Shown here: piece by piece, positions 34,889 through 42,606 of the stretch
How the letters are laid out: each line of letters begins with the position of its first letter
How positions within the stretch are numbered: the stretch's first letter is position 1
Position numbers and translations under genes: made by a program
The notes under the pieces: model-generated
The model's input: only the letters and a program-made list of their open reading frames with translations
What the model was told of the DNA's origin: nothing
The model's database searches: none
NCBI RefSeq assembly: GCF_000374305.1
Contig: NZ_KB894093.1
Span: forward strand, 1,054,001-1,118,000
DNA from: Actinomadura flavalba DSM 45200
GTDB lineage: Bacteria > Actinomycetota > Actinomycetes > Streptosporangiales > Streptosporangiaceae
Direction: 5' to 3'
DNA: 64,000 bases

Positions 34889-35677
34889 GTGAGCGGGATC
34901 GAGGTGCGGGTGCTGCGGAGTCTGGCGGAGTTCGCCGACGTCCACGGGCTGTTCGACGCCGTCTGGCGGCCCGCGCCCGAGGCCGCGCCGGTGCAGGTCG
35001 AACTGCTCGCCGCGCTCGCCCACGCCGGGAACTACGTCGCCGGGGCCTACCGGGGCGGGCGGCTCGTCGGCGCGTCCGTCGCGTTCTTCGGCGAACCGCC
35101 CGGCGTGTCGCTGCACTCCCACATCACCGCCGCCACCGAGCCCGGCGTCGGCTTCGCGCTCAAACTGCACCAGCGCACATGGGCGCTGGAACGCGGGCTC
35201 AGCCGCATCACCTGGACGTTCGACCCGCTCGTCCGCCGCAACGCCCACTTCAACCTCGGCAAGCTCGCCGCGCGCGCCGAGGAGTACCTGCCGTCGTTCT
35301 ACGGCGTCGTCCGCGACGAGGTGAACGGGGGCGACGAGACCGACCGGCTGCTCGCCGTCTGGCCGCTGCGCGAGCCGTCCGTCATCGACGCCGTCAACGG
35401 CGAGCCGCCCGCCGCGCCGGTGCCGCCCGGCGCCGTCACCGCGCTGGGCGAGCGCGACGGGCGGCCCGATCGCGGGCTTGTCGGGGAGTCCACGCTGCTC
35501 GTCGCCGTCCCCGCCGACGTCGAGGCGCTGCGCCGCACCGACCCCGAGGCCGCGCGGGCGTGGCGGCGCGCCGTCCGCGAGGTGCTGGGCGGGCTCGTGC
35601 AGGACGGGGCGCGGATCACCGGGTTCCACCGGCGGTCCTGCTACGTCGTGGAACCGAAGGCCGGGGGGCGCTCGTGA
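34889..35677 (+). CDS. GNAT-family N-acetyltransferase (COG3375-like)
   Basis: 262 residues. GNAT features: VAGAYRGGRLVGASVAFFGE (strands 2-4) and FALKLHQRTWALERGLSRIT (acyl-CoA loop and helix), then TWTFDPLVRRNAHFNLGKLA. Proteins of this type are repeatedly encoded beside N-acylamino-acid racemase/OSBS enzymes. Here the stop overlaps that gene by 4 bp. It probably N-acylates amino acids (inference). GTG 34889 lies directly on GGGGAGG; GTG 34904 would give better spacing, so the start is uncertain. Confidence 0.85.
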   Translation: MSGIEVRVLRSLAEFADVHGLFDAVWRPAPEAAPVQVELLAALAHAGNYVAGAYRGGRLVGASVAFFGEPPGVSLHSHITAATEPGVGFALKLHQRTWALERGLSRITWTFDPLVRRNAHFNLGKLAARAEEYLPSFYGVVRDEVNGGDETDRLLAVWPLREPSVIDAVNGEPPAAPVPPGAVTALGERDGRPDRGLVGESTLLVAVPADVEALRRTDPEAARAWRRAVREVLGGLVQDGARITGFHRRSCYVVEPKAGGRS

Positions 35678-36774
35678 AGATCGAAGGGGTCGAGCTGCGG
35701 CGCGTCGCGCTGCCGCTGGTCGCGCCGTTCCGCACGTCGTTCGGCACCGAGACGTCGCGGGACGTGCTGCTCGTCCGCGTCGTCACCGGCTCCGGCGAGG
35801 GCTGGGGCGAATGCGTCGCGATGGCCGATCCGCGCTACTCGCCGGAGTACGTGGAGGGCGCCGCCGACGTGCTGCGCCGGTTCCTGGTGCCCGCACTGCC
35901 GCCCGGCGGCGACGTGTACGCCGCCGAACGCGCCATGCTGCCGTTCAAGGGGCACCGGATGGCCAAGGCCGCGCTGGAGACGGCCGTCCTCGACGTGCGG
36001 CTGCGCGCCGCCGGAGTGTCGCTCGCCGCGTTCCTCGGCGCGTCCGCCGACCGGGTGCCGTGCGGCGTCTCCGTCGGCATCATGGACTCCATTCCCGAAC
36101 TGCTCGACGCCGTCGGCGGCTACCTGGACGAGGGCTACGTCCGCATCAAGCTCAAGATCGAACCCGGCTGGGAGGTCGAGCCGGTGCGGGCCGTCCGCGA
36201 GCGCTTCGGCGGCGACGTCGCGCTCCAGGTCGACGCGAACGCCGCCTTCTCCCTCGCCGACGCGCCGCTGCTCGCCCGGCTCGACGAGTTCGGGCTGCTC
36301 CTCATCGAACAGCCCCTCGCCGACGACGACCTCGTCCAGCACGCCGAGCTGGCCCGCCGCCTGCGCACCCCGCTCTGCCTGGACGAGTCCATCGAGTCGG
36401 CCCCGAACGCCGCCGCCGCGATCGCGCTCGGCTCCTGCTCGGTCGTCAACATCAAGCCCGGCCGCGTCGGCGGCTACCTGGAGGCCCGCCGCATCCACGA
36501 CCTGTGCCGCGCGCACGGCCTGCCCGTCTGGTGCGGCGGCATGCTGGAGACGGGCATCGGCCGCGCCGCCAACATCGCCCTGGCGGCCCTACCGGGCTTC
36601 ACCCTCCCCGGCGACACCTCGGCCTCCCGCCGCTACTTCGCCACCGACCTCACCGCCCCGTTCGTCCTAGAAGACGGCCACCTCCCCGTCCCCACCGGCC
36701 CGGGCCTGGGCGTAGAACCCCTCCCCGACCGCCTCACGGAGTTCACCACCGACACCGAGTGGATTCCGCTGTAA
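35674..36774 (+). CDS. menC: o-succinylbenzoate synthase / N-acylamino-acid racemase (enolase superfamily)
   Basis: 366 residues. Catalytic lysines in YVRIKLKIEP, metal ligands in LQVDANAAF (Asp), LLIEQPLADDD (Glu) and CLDESIES (Asp), second Lys in VVNIKPGRVGG, and the final barrel motif WCGGMLETGIGRAANIALA. All active-site residues are present. Enzymes of this group make o-succinylbenzoate for menaquinone or racemise N-acyl amino acids, often both. No other men genes are nearby, and the coupled GNAT gene favours the racemase role. The symbol is used for family only. Confidence 0.85.
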   Translation: MKIEGVELRRVALPLVAPFRTSFGTETSRDVLLVRVVTGSGEGWGECVAMADPRYSPEYVEGAADVLRRFLVPALPPGGDVYAAERAMLPFKGHRMAKAALETAVLDVRLRAAGVSLAAFLGASADRVPCGVSVGIMDSIPELLDAVGGYLDEGYVRIKLKIEPGWEVEPVRAVRERFGGDVALQVDANAAFSLADAPLLARLDEFGLLLIEQPLADDDLVQHAELARRLRTPLCLDESIESAPNAAAAIALGSCSVVNIKPGRVGGYLEARRIHDLCRAHGLPVWCGGMLETGIGRAANIALAALPGFTLPGDTSASRRYFATDLTAPFVLEDGHLPVPTGPGLGVEPLPDRLTEFTTDTEWIPL

Positions 36775-37005
36775 GACCGGCCGCGCTCCGGCCGTTGACC
36801 TCGGCCACGCCACGTCGATTTCGGATATCCGGGAAAAGTGCGGCATCTTTTCATGCCCATGACCGCGCACTGGTAAAGGGAACCCCACGACTCGAAGAGC
36901 CTGTTGCCTCGGACGGATATTCGCTGTATTCCTTTGAGGACCCCGGCAGCGCCGCACAATGCTCGGTGCTCGAACAATGACACTCCCCCGACATTCAGGA
37001 CTCTC

Positions 37006-37635
37006 ATGGACGACGTTAAGCGCAGCGGTCGAATCGTCGCGGTCATGGCCGGGCTCGGTGTTCTCGGGCTCCCGGGGCCGGTGGCGGACGCGGATGACCG
37101 CCGTACCGGGATCTCCGGGCTGACACGGCTCGGGGCGCGGGAGTGCGCGGCGGTCGAGCGTGGCGAGGGGGTGCGGTTGGGAAAGGGTTGCGTCTTCGGT
37201 GTCGAGATGACGCTCGGCGAACCCCGCCGACTCGAAGGTCCGCAGGCCGAGCGGGCGGTCGGCGCGGCGGCATGGAAGATCCGTGACGTCCGCGCTTCGG
37301 CGTGCTTCTCGTCCGGGAGGCCGGTCATGGGCGGCGGGTCGGGCTGGAAGTGCAAGGTGGCGAAGGCGACGGTCAGCGGGGCGTTCAAGTACAACGGGCG
37401 GCGGATCTGGGCGACGTGGGCCAGTTGCGCCAAACGCGACACCACGCTGTCCTCCGCGGAGATCACCTGGTGCGGGAGCTGGAACAACGGTGTCGCGGCG
37501 AACGACCCTCCCGGTTACATGAACATCGGACTTAACGGTACGGCACGGTATTTCAAGGCCACGAGCTATGACTTCTACATCCGTATCGACGGACGGCCCA
37601 GTGGCGCGGTTTCTCTGCGCGGCGGTGGGCATTGA
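37006..37635 (+). CDS. secreted hypothetical protein
   Basis: 209 residues. Signal sequence GRIVAVMAGLGVLGLPGPVA DA (cleavage near residue 28). The mature part has five or six Cys (GARECAAVERGEG, GKGCVFGVEM, RASACFSSGR, WKCKVAKATV, ATWASCAKR, EITWCGSWNN), suggesting a disulfide-bonded extracellular domain. It is rich in Trp/Tyr towards the C-terminus (YMNIGLNGTARYFKATSYDF). Not recognised. Base composition is a little less GC-biased than neighbours, and the 230-bp region before it is AT-richer with no clear promoter. Confidence 0.75.
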   Translation: MDDVKRSGRIVAVMAGLGVLGLPGPVADADDRRTGISGLTRLGARECAAVERGEGVRLGKGCVFGVEMTLGEPRRLEGPQAERAVGAAAWKIRDVRASACFSSGRPVMGGGSGWKCKVAKATVSGAFKYNGRRIWATWASCAKRDTTLSSAEITWCGSWNNGVAANDPPGYMNIGLNGTARYFKATSYDFYIRIDGRPSGAVSLRGGGH

Positions 37636-37659
37636 TCCGCGACTTTTCCTGGAGCCTGC

Positions 37660-37767
37660 ATGACGCCCGTTTCTGAGGTCTTCTGGTCGTTGCTTCCCTT
37701 TCTCCTGCTGCTCGTGGTCGTGGGCGCGGTGGTCGGGGTGCTGGTCGTGCGGTCGCGGCGGCGGTGA
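37660..37767 (+). CDS. 35-residue single-span membrane peptide
   Basis: ATG preceded by GGAG; the product has a short acidic head (TPVSEVFWS), one strong transmembrane helix (LLPFLLLLVVVGAVVGVLVV) and a basic tail RSRRR. The orientation N-out/C-in follows from the charges. It follows the secreted hypothetical protein by 24 bp, so the two may be co-expressed. Function unknown; tiny membrane proteins of this kind are easily missed. Confidence 0.5.
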   Translation: MTPVSEVFWSLLPFLLLLVVVGAVVGVLVVRSRRR

Positions 37768-37810
37768 GGCGGGGCCGGAGTGTCGGAGGCGGCGGTTAGG
37801 GTCGCGAGGT

Positions 37811-38494
37811 ATGGCGGAGGAGTGGGTGGAGGCGTGGCGGAGTCTGCGCGGGGCCGGGTTTCTGCATGCGGTGCGGGATGCGCATCGGGAGGCGACGCTG
37901 CGGGTGTTCGAGGGGATGGACCGGGCCGAGGGGTTCACCGAGCGGTCGTTCGGGGTCGGGGCGTTCGACGTGCTGGCCAGCAGGCTCGACGCCGTGCTCG
38001 GGCTCGGCGGGGAGGGGCCCGCCGTCGCGGGCGCGGTGCGCGACGACCTCAACCAGTCGCCCGGGTGGCGGGTGGGACGGTACCGGATGCTGCTCAAGCG
38101 CCACACGTTCGGGCAGGTGCGGCGGCTGCGGTGGGATCGCGACAGTCCCACCAAGCAGGCCGTGGCGCGGCAGGCGTACGCCGACGACGCGCAGCTCGCC
38201 CTGCCGCTCGGGCTGCCACCCGGCGTGTCCACAGCCGACACGCCCGGGATCGTCACGCTCGTCCTGGCGCACAGCGCCACCGACGAACCCCTCGACATGG
38301 AGCTCTACCTCGGGCGGCCCCGCTGGAACGCCGACGGCGGCGACGCCTGGCACTGGGTGCGGCGGCTCGACGACCGCGCGCTCGGCGCCGATCCACGCCG
38401 TAAGCTCGACGAGGCCACCCTGCCGCTCTGGTCCGACGGTTCCGCCGACGTCCCGATGCGCCGCAGGCGAGAGACGAGCACCGAAACGACGTAA
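37811..38494 (+). CDS. hypothetical protein paired with XRE-ImmA regulator
   Basis: 227 residues, ATG at 37811, cytoplasmic. Segments: GAGFLHAVRDAHREATLRVF, then AVRDDLNQSPGWRVGRYRML, and a C-terminal beta-rich part (IVTLVLAHSATDEPLDMELY, WHWVRRLDDRALG). No known motif. The stop codon abuts the GTG of the XRE-ImmA gene with no gap, a strong sign of coupled expression. The pair resembles toxin-antitoxin or phage-sensing gene pairs, but no toxin signature can be named. Confidence 0.75.
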   Translation: MAEEWVEAWRSLRGAGFLHAVRDAHREATLRVFEGMDRAEGFTERSFGVGAFDVLASRLDAVLGLGGEGPAVAGAVRDDLNQSPGWRVGRYRMLLKRHTFGQVRRLRWDRDSPTKQAVARQAYADDAQLALPLGLPPGVSTADTPGIVTLVLAHSATDEPLDMELYLGRPRWNADGGDAWHWVRRLDDRALGADPRRKLDEATLPLWSDGSADVPMRRRRETSTETT

Positions 38495-39562
38495 GTGAAC
38501 GACGGTCCCCTTTCCGCGACCACCGCCGCCCGGTCGCCGTTCGACGGTGAACGGCTGACGCTGGCGCGGCGGCTGCGCGGCCTGCGCAAGAACCAGCTCG
38601 CGCAGGCCGTCGGCACCACCCCGGCCGCGATCGGACGCTACGAGGCCGGCGTGCAGGTCCCGCCGGGGACGACGCTGCCGCGTCTCGCCGTCGCGCTCGG
38701 CGTCCCGCCGGAGTTCTTCCGCCCGGCCGCCGCCCCCGCCGCGCTCGACTCCGCGCATTTCCGGTCGCTGCGCTCGACGACGCAGGTCGAACGCGACCAG
38801 GCCCTCGCCTACGGCCGTCTCGCCGCCGACATCGCCCGCGTCTTGGACGACGTCGTGGAGTTCCCGCCCGTCGCGGTCCCCGAGCACCCGGTCTCCCCGG
38901 AGGAGATCGCGGGCCCCGGCCCGATCGAGGCGGCGCGGCTGGCCCGCAAGGAACTGCTCGGCGACGACGAGCCGGTGCCGAACGTGGTCCGGCTGCTGGA
39001 GTCCAGCGGGGTGATCGTGCTGGTGCTGCCGCCGTCCACCGAACGCGTCGACGCGTTCAGCGTCGGCGCGCACCCGCGTCCGATGGTGCTGTTCAACCCG
39101 GCCAAGGGCGACTACTGGCGCAACCGGTTCGACGGCGCGCACGAGCTGGGCCATCTCGTCATGCACGCGGACGCCGAACCCGGCGCGAAGATCGTCGAGG
39201 ATCAGGCGCACCGGTTCGCGGCCGAGTTCCTGCTGCCGTCCGGCGCGGTCGCGGCCGAGCTGCCCGCCACCGCCGACTGGGACCGTCTCGCCGCGCTGAA
39301 GGAGCGCTGGGGCGTCAGCATGGCGGCGCTGCTGTACCGCGCCCGCACGCTCGGCGTCATGCCAGAGGCCATCTACCGCGCGGCGATGGCCGTCATGTCA
39401 CGTCAGGGGTGGCGCCGCGCCGAGCCCGGCGACCCCCGTCCGCTCGAACGCCCGACGATGCTGACGGCGGCGCTCGAACTCGCCGGTCTCTCCCGCGACA
39501 CCGTCGCCCACCACGCCCGCGTCACCTCCGCCGACCTCGACCTCCTGGTCCCCCCGCGCTGA
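38495..39562 (+). CDS. XRE-HTH / ImmA-IrrE metallopeptidase fusion
   Basis: 355 residues. XRE helix-turn-helix about 20-75 (LRKNQLAQAVGTTPAAIGRY). ImmA/IrrE zinc peptidase with HELGH at 216-220 and a downstream metal/active-site region EDQAHRFAAEFLLPSGAV. Family proteins cleave partner repressors, derepressing phage or stress genes, and also serve as antitoxins of some TA pairs. The upstream partner gene ends exactly at its GTG. The DNA just after the stop is a partial duplication of its 3' end. Confidence 0.9.
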   Translation: MNDGPLSATTAARSPFDGERLTLARRLRGLRKNQLAQAVGTTPAAIGRYEAGVQVPPGTTLPRLAVALGVPPEFFRPAAAPAALDSAHFRSLRSTTQVERDQALAYGRLAADIARVLDDVVEFPPVAVPEHPVSPEEIAGPGPIEAARLARKELLGDDEPVPNVVRLLESSGVIVLVLPPSTERVDAFSVGAHPRPMVLFNPAKGDYWRNRFDGAHELGHLVMHADAEPGAKIVEDQAHRFAAEFLLPSGAVAAELPATADWDRLAALKERWGVSMAALLYRARTLGVMPEAIYRAAMAVMSRQGWRRAEPGDPRPLERPTMLTAALELAGLSRDTVAHHARVTSADLDLLVPPR

Positions 39563-39610
39563 CGCCGCGCGTCACCTCGACCTCCCGGTCTCCCTGCGCT
39601 GACGCCGCGC
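39521..39610 (+). repeat. imperfect tandem duplication of the XRE-ImmA 3' end
   Basis: A unit of 50 bp (39521-39570), containing the last codons and stop, is followed at once by a 40-bp copy (39571-39610) with a 10-bp deletion and a few substitutions. Both end with CGCTGACGCCGCGC. Local slippage duplication is likely. Confidence 0.7.
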
Positions 39611-39652
39611 GGCGCCGTCACCGACCTCCAAGGTTCCCCATGCCGAGGCATT

Positions 39653-39669
39653 CGTTGGTGGCGCCAACG
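39653..39669. promoter_or_regulatory. inverted repeat upstream of MarR gene
   Basis: CGTTGG and CCAACG flank a 5-nt spacer TGGCG, ending 21 bp before the MarR start. The geometry suits an autoregulatory MarR site overlapping the core promoter (inference). Confidence 0.5.
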
Positions 39670-39690
39670 TCGGCGGCGTAAGCTCCCCCC

Positions 39691-40161
39691 ATGTCCGACG
39701 ACGCCCCGCCCGAGGCCCTGCGCTCGCTCGCGAGCTGGCTGCTCACCCAGACCGCCGCGCACGCGCACCGGCTCGTCACCGACGGCCTCGGCGCCATCGC
39801 GGCGCGCGGCCACCACTACCGCCTGCTTGCGTCCCTGGACGAGTTCGGCCCCGCGAGCCAGGCCACCCTGGCCCGCCACAGCGGCGTCCACACCAGCGAC
39901 GTCGTCGCGGCCCTCAACGAGCTGAGCGCGGCGGGCCACACCGCGCGCCTCCCCGACCCGGCCGACCGCCGCCGCAACATCATCACCCTCACCCCCTCCG
40001 GCCGAACCCACCTGACCGCGATGCGAGAACGCCTCCAAGCCGTCCAGGAAGACCTTCTGCGACCCCTGGACGCGACGGAACGCGCCACCCTCACCACCCT
40101 GCTGACCCGCCTCCTCGCCCACCACGAGAACCGGGAACGGGAGTCACGGCACGCGGGCTAG
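39691..40161 (+). CDS. MarR-family transcriptional regulator
   Basis: 156 residues. Winged helix: LLASLDEFGPASQATLARHS, VVAALNELSAAGHTARLPDP, and the wing ADRRRNIITLTPSGRTHL. Flanking helices form the dimer. MarR proteins bind phenolic or oxidant ligands and repress neighbours. The gene converges with the ECF41 sigma gene, overlapping by 18 bp. The only upstream inverted repeat is its own, pointing to autoregulation. Confidence 0.92.
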   Translation: MSDDAPPEALRSLASWLLTQTAAHAHRLVTDGLGAIAARGHHYRLLASLDEFGPASQATLARHSGVHTSDVVAALNELSAAGHTARLPDPADRRRNIITLTPSGRTHLTAMRERLQAVQEDLLRPLDATERATLTTLLTRLLAHHENRERESRHAG

Positions 40162-40983
40162 TTTGTCCGGGTTGAGGACGGCGTAGACGGCGGCGATGCG
40201 GCCGTCCCGGACGTCCAGTGCGACGACCGAGCCGCCGTCCGGGCCGGTGAAGCGGACGGCGGGCTCGCCGTTGACCTCGACGAGGCTCGCGGTGCCGAAC
40301 GAGTACCGGGCGAGCAGGCCGGTGAGGAACGCCAGCAGGCGGTCGCGGCCGGAGATCGGGCGCAGCGCCGCGCGGGCCTTGCCGCCGCCGTCGCCGTAGT
40401 AGACGACGTCCTCCGCGAGCAGGTCCCCGAGCGACGACAGGTCGCCGGTCTGCGACGCCTCGACGAACCGGTCGAGCAGCCGGGCGGTCGCCGCGCGGTC
40501 CGGCGCGAACCGGCGGCCCTCGCCGCCCAGGTGCCGGGACGCGCGGCCGTAGAGTTGACGGCAGTTCGCCGCCGACAGCCCGGTGATCTCCGCGATCTCC
40601 GCGTACGGCAGCTCGAACGCCGAGCGCAGCACGAACACCGCGCGTTCCGGCGGCGTGAGCCGTTCCATCAGGTGCAGCGTCGCGAAGGAGAGCGAGTCGC
40701 GCAGCTCGGCCGTCTCGGCGGGGCCGAACGCCGCCGCGTCCACCGGCTCGGGCAGCCACGGCCCCGGATACGCCTCGCGGGTGACGCGGGCGGAGCGGAG
40801 CTGGTCGAGGGCGAGCCGCGTCACGATCGTGACGAGGTAGGCGCGCGGCTCGCGGACGTCGTCGGTGACGCCGGACCAGCGCAGGTAGGCGTCCTGGACG
40901 ACGTCCTCGGCGTCCCACATGCTGCCGAGCAGCCGGTAGGCGAGGCCGAGGAGCAGCGGGCGGTGCGTCTCGAAGGCGTCCAT
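40144..40983 (-). CDS. ECF41-group RNA polymerase sigma factor with fused SnoaL-like C-terminus
   Basis: 279 residues. Region 2 (GLAYRLLGSMWDAEDVVQDA), region 4 (LTPPERAVFVLRSAFELPYA, then GLSAANCRQLYGRASRHL) and a C-terminal SnoaL-like domain. The ECF41 hallmarks are present: DGGGK in VVYYGDGGGKARA and NPDKL in AVLNPDKLARV. In this group the C-terminal domain replaces an anti-sigma factor. Eight bp upstream ends the epimerase gene, its expected target. Confidence 0.93.
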   Translation of the reverse strand: MDAFETHRPLLLGLAYRLLGSMWDAEDVVQDAYLRWSGVTDDVREPRAYLVTIVTRLALDQLRSARVTREAYPGPWLPEPVDAAAFGPAETAELRDSLSFATLHLMERLTPPERAVFVLRSAFELPYAEIAEITGLSAANCRQLYGRASRHLGGEGRRFAPDRAATARLLDRFVEASQTGDLSSLGDLLAEDVVYYGDGGGKARAALRPISGRDRLLAFLTGLLARYSFGTASLVEVNGEPAVRFTGPDGGSVVALDVRDGRIAAVYAVLNPDKLARVP

Positions 40984-40990
40984 CGCGGTC

Positions 40991-41902
40991 TCAGGCTCCC
41001 AGGCGGTCGCGCCAGGTCGTGTGGCGGGGCCGCCAGTCGAGCCGCAGCCGCGCCCGCGCGTTGTCCGCTCCGCGCAGTTCGTTGAGGTACGCGACGCCCC
41101 AGGCGCCGACGGCGAGCCGCGCGAGCGCGGCGGGCAGCCGCCTGGGCGCCGGGCCGCCGACGCGTCCGGCGACGACGCCCGCGACCTCGTGCAGCGGCGC
41201 CGGATCGTCGTCCACGACGTTGAGGACGCCGCCCACGGGCCGGTCCAGCGCCGCCACGACGGCGGACGCGGCGTCCCCGGCATGCGTGAACGAGTAGACG
41301 GCGTCGCCGCCCCCGACGAGCGGCAGCTTCCCGTCCCGCAGCCGCCGCGTCATCGCGCCGTCCGGCGCCCACGCCGACCCGTCCCCGTACAGGTGCCCGA
41401 ACCGCAGCGCGACCCCGCCCGCGCCGGTGACCTGCCGTTCCAGCGACCGGACGGCGTCCAGCGCGGAGGCGAACTGGCGCGGGGTGCCGTCCGTCCACAG
41501 CCCGGCGTCCTCGTCGGCGAGGCCGGGCGCGGGCTGGTAGGCGAACGCGATGCTCTGCGCGACGAACCGCGCGCCTCCGGCGGCGTCGAGGAGGTTGCGC
41601 GTGCCCTCGTCGCGCAACCGGTCGGTCGGGGCGAACTCGGCGCGCATCCGGCGCGGGTTCGGGTCGGCCGGGATCGCGGTGAGCAGGTGCACGACCGCGT
41701 CCGGCGCGGCCTCCCCGACCGCCCGCCGCACCGCCTCGGCGTCGAGCGCGTCGGCGCGGACGGGCCGCGCGCCCGCCGCCGTCAGCGCGTCCGCCGCACG
41801 GTCCGACCGGGCGAGCCCGGCCACGTCGTGCCCGGCCGCGCGCAGCAGCGGGACGAGGGGACGTCCGATGACGCCGGTGGCCCCGGCGATGAGAACCCGC
41901 AT
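40991..41902 (-). CDS. NAD-dependent epimerase/dehydratase-type protein (extended SDR)
   Basis: 303 residues. Rossmann start MRVLIAGATGVIGRPLVPLL. At the catalytic position it has SIAFAYQPA, and YxxxK is not clear, as in the atypical extended SDRs. C-terminal part VLNVVDDDPAPLHEVAGVVA. In ECF41 clusters the sigma factor usually controls an adjacent oxidoreductase of this sort, so it is the probable regulon member. It is co-directional with the MarR gene 70 bp upstream. Confidence 0.85.
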   Translation of the reverse strand: MRVLIAGATGVIGRPLVPLLRAAGHDVAGLARSDRAADALTAAGARPVRADALDAEAVRRAVGEAAPDAVVHLLTAIPADPNPRRMRAEFAPTDRLRDEGTRNLLDAAGGARFVAQSIAFAYQPAPGLADEDAGLWTDGTPRQFASALDAVRSLERQVTGAGGVALRFGHLYGDGSAWAPDGAMTRRLRDGKLPLVGGGDAVYSFTHAGDAASAVVAALDRPVGGVLNVVDDDPAPLHEVAGVVAGRVGGPAPRRLPAALARLAVGAWGVAYLNELRGADNARARLRLDWRPRHTTWRDRLGA

Positions 41903-41972
41903 GACCGACCTCCAGTGGGTGTGCCGTCGCGGTCAGGACGGGCGGCCCGGCGCCGGTGTGACATGACCCCGG

Positions 41973-42437
41973 TCACATCTCGGGCGCGCGGGCGGCGTCG
42001 TCCGCGACGACGACGCGGCGCAGCAGCGCGACGAGCGTCCGCTGCTCGTCGTCGCTGAGGACGCTGAGGCGTTCGGCCTCGGAGGCGCGGGCGATGTCGA
42101 TGAGCGACGCGAGCAGCGCGGCGCCCGGCTCGCGCAGCGCGACGCGCTGGCGGCGGCGGTCGGCGGGGTCGCGCTCGCGGACGATGTGGCCCCCGTCGGC
42201 CAGGTCGTCGAGGTAGCCGACGAGATGGCTGCGGCCGAGCGCGAGGCGTTCGGCGATCTCGTGCTGGGCGAGCGGCCCGAAGTCGCCGAGCGCCGCCAGG
42301 ACCGCGAAGTGCGGCAGCCGCAGCCCCTGCGCGGCGAGCGCGTCGACCAGCGGCCGGTGCGCGATCCGCGCGACGTGGACGGCGAGGTAGGCGGGTAACC
42401 CGAGCAGGGTCGGCGGCCGGAGGGCGTCGTCGTCCAT
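41973..42437 (-). CDS. MarR-family transcriptional regulator
   Basis: 154 residues. LRLPHFAVLAALGDFGPLAQ, then EIAERLALGRSHLVGYLDDL and wing DPADRRRQRVAL give the winged helix. First gene of a likely MarR-epimerase-ECF41 run on the minus strand, divergent from the oxygenase gene across 169 bp. It probably controls one or both sides. Confidence 0.9.
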   Translation of the reverse strand: MDDDALRPPTLLGLPAYLAVHVARIAHRPLVDALAAQGLRLPHFAVLAALGDFGPLAQHEIAERLALGRSHLVGYLDDLADGGHIVRERDPADRRRQRVALREPGAALLASLIDIARASEAERLSVLSDDEQRTLVALLRRVVVADDAARAPEM

Positions 42438-42606
42438 GCGCCCGAGCCTAGAGCGCGCCGGTGAGCAGGCTGTAACCCGCGTGAAACGGCGGATCGGGCA
42501 GCATGGACGGGCACAGAGACCGTGGGTAACGCCGGGCGCCGAACGTCCGGGGTTGCGTGGCCTTGCCAAGACAAGTGCCCTCGGGCTCGTGACCGTAGGA
42601 ACGGCC

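Noticed and set aside
36779..36796. Short CGGCCG repeat after the enolase-superfamily gene as terminator
   Set aside because: Only a 6-bp stem of self-complementary bases, weak evidence.
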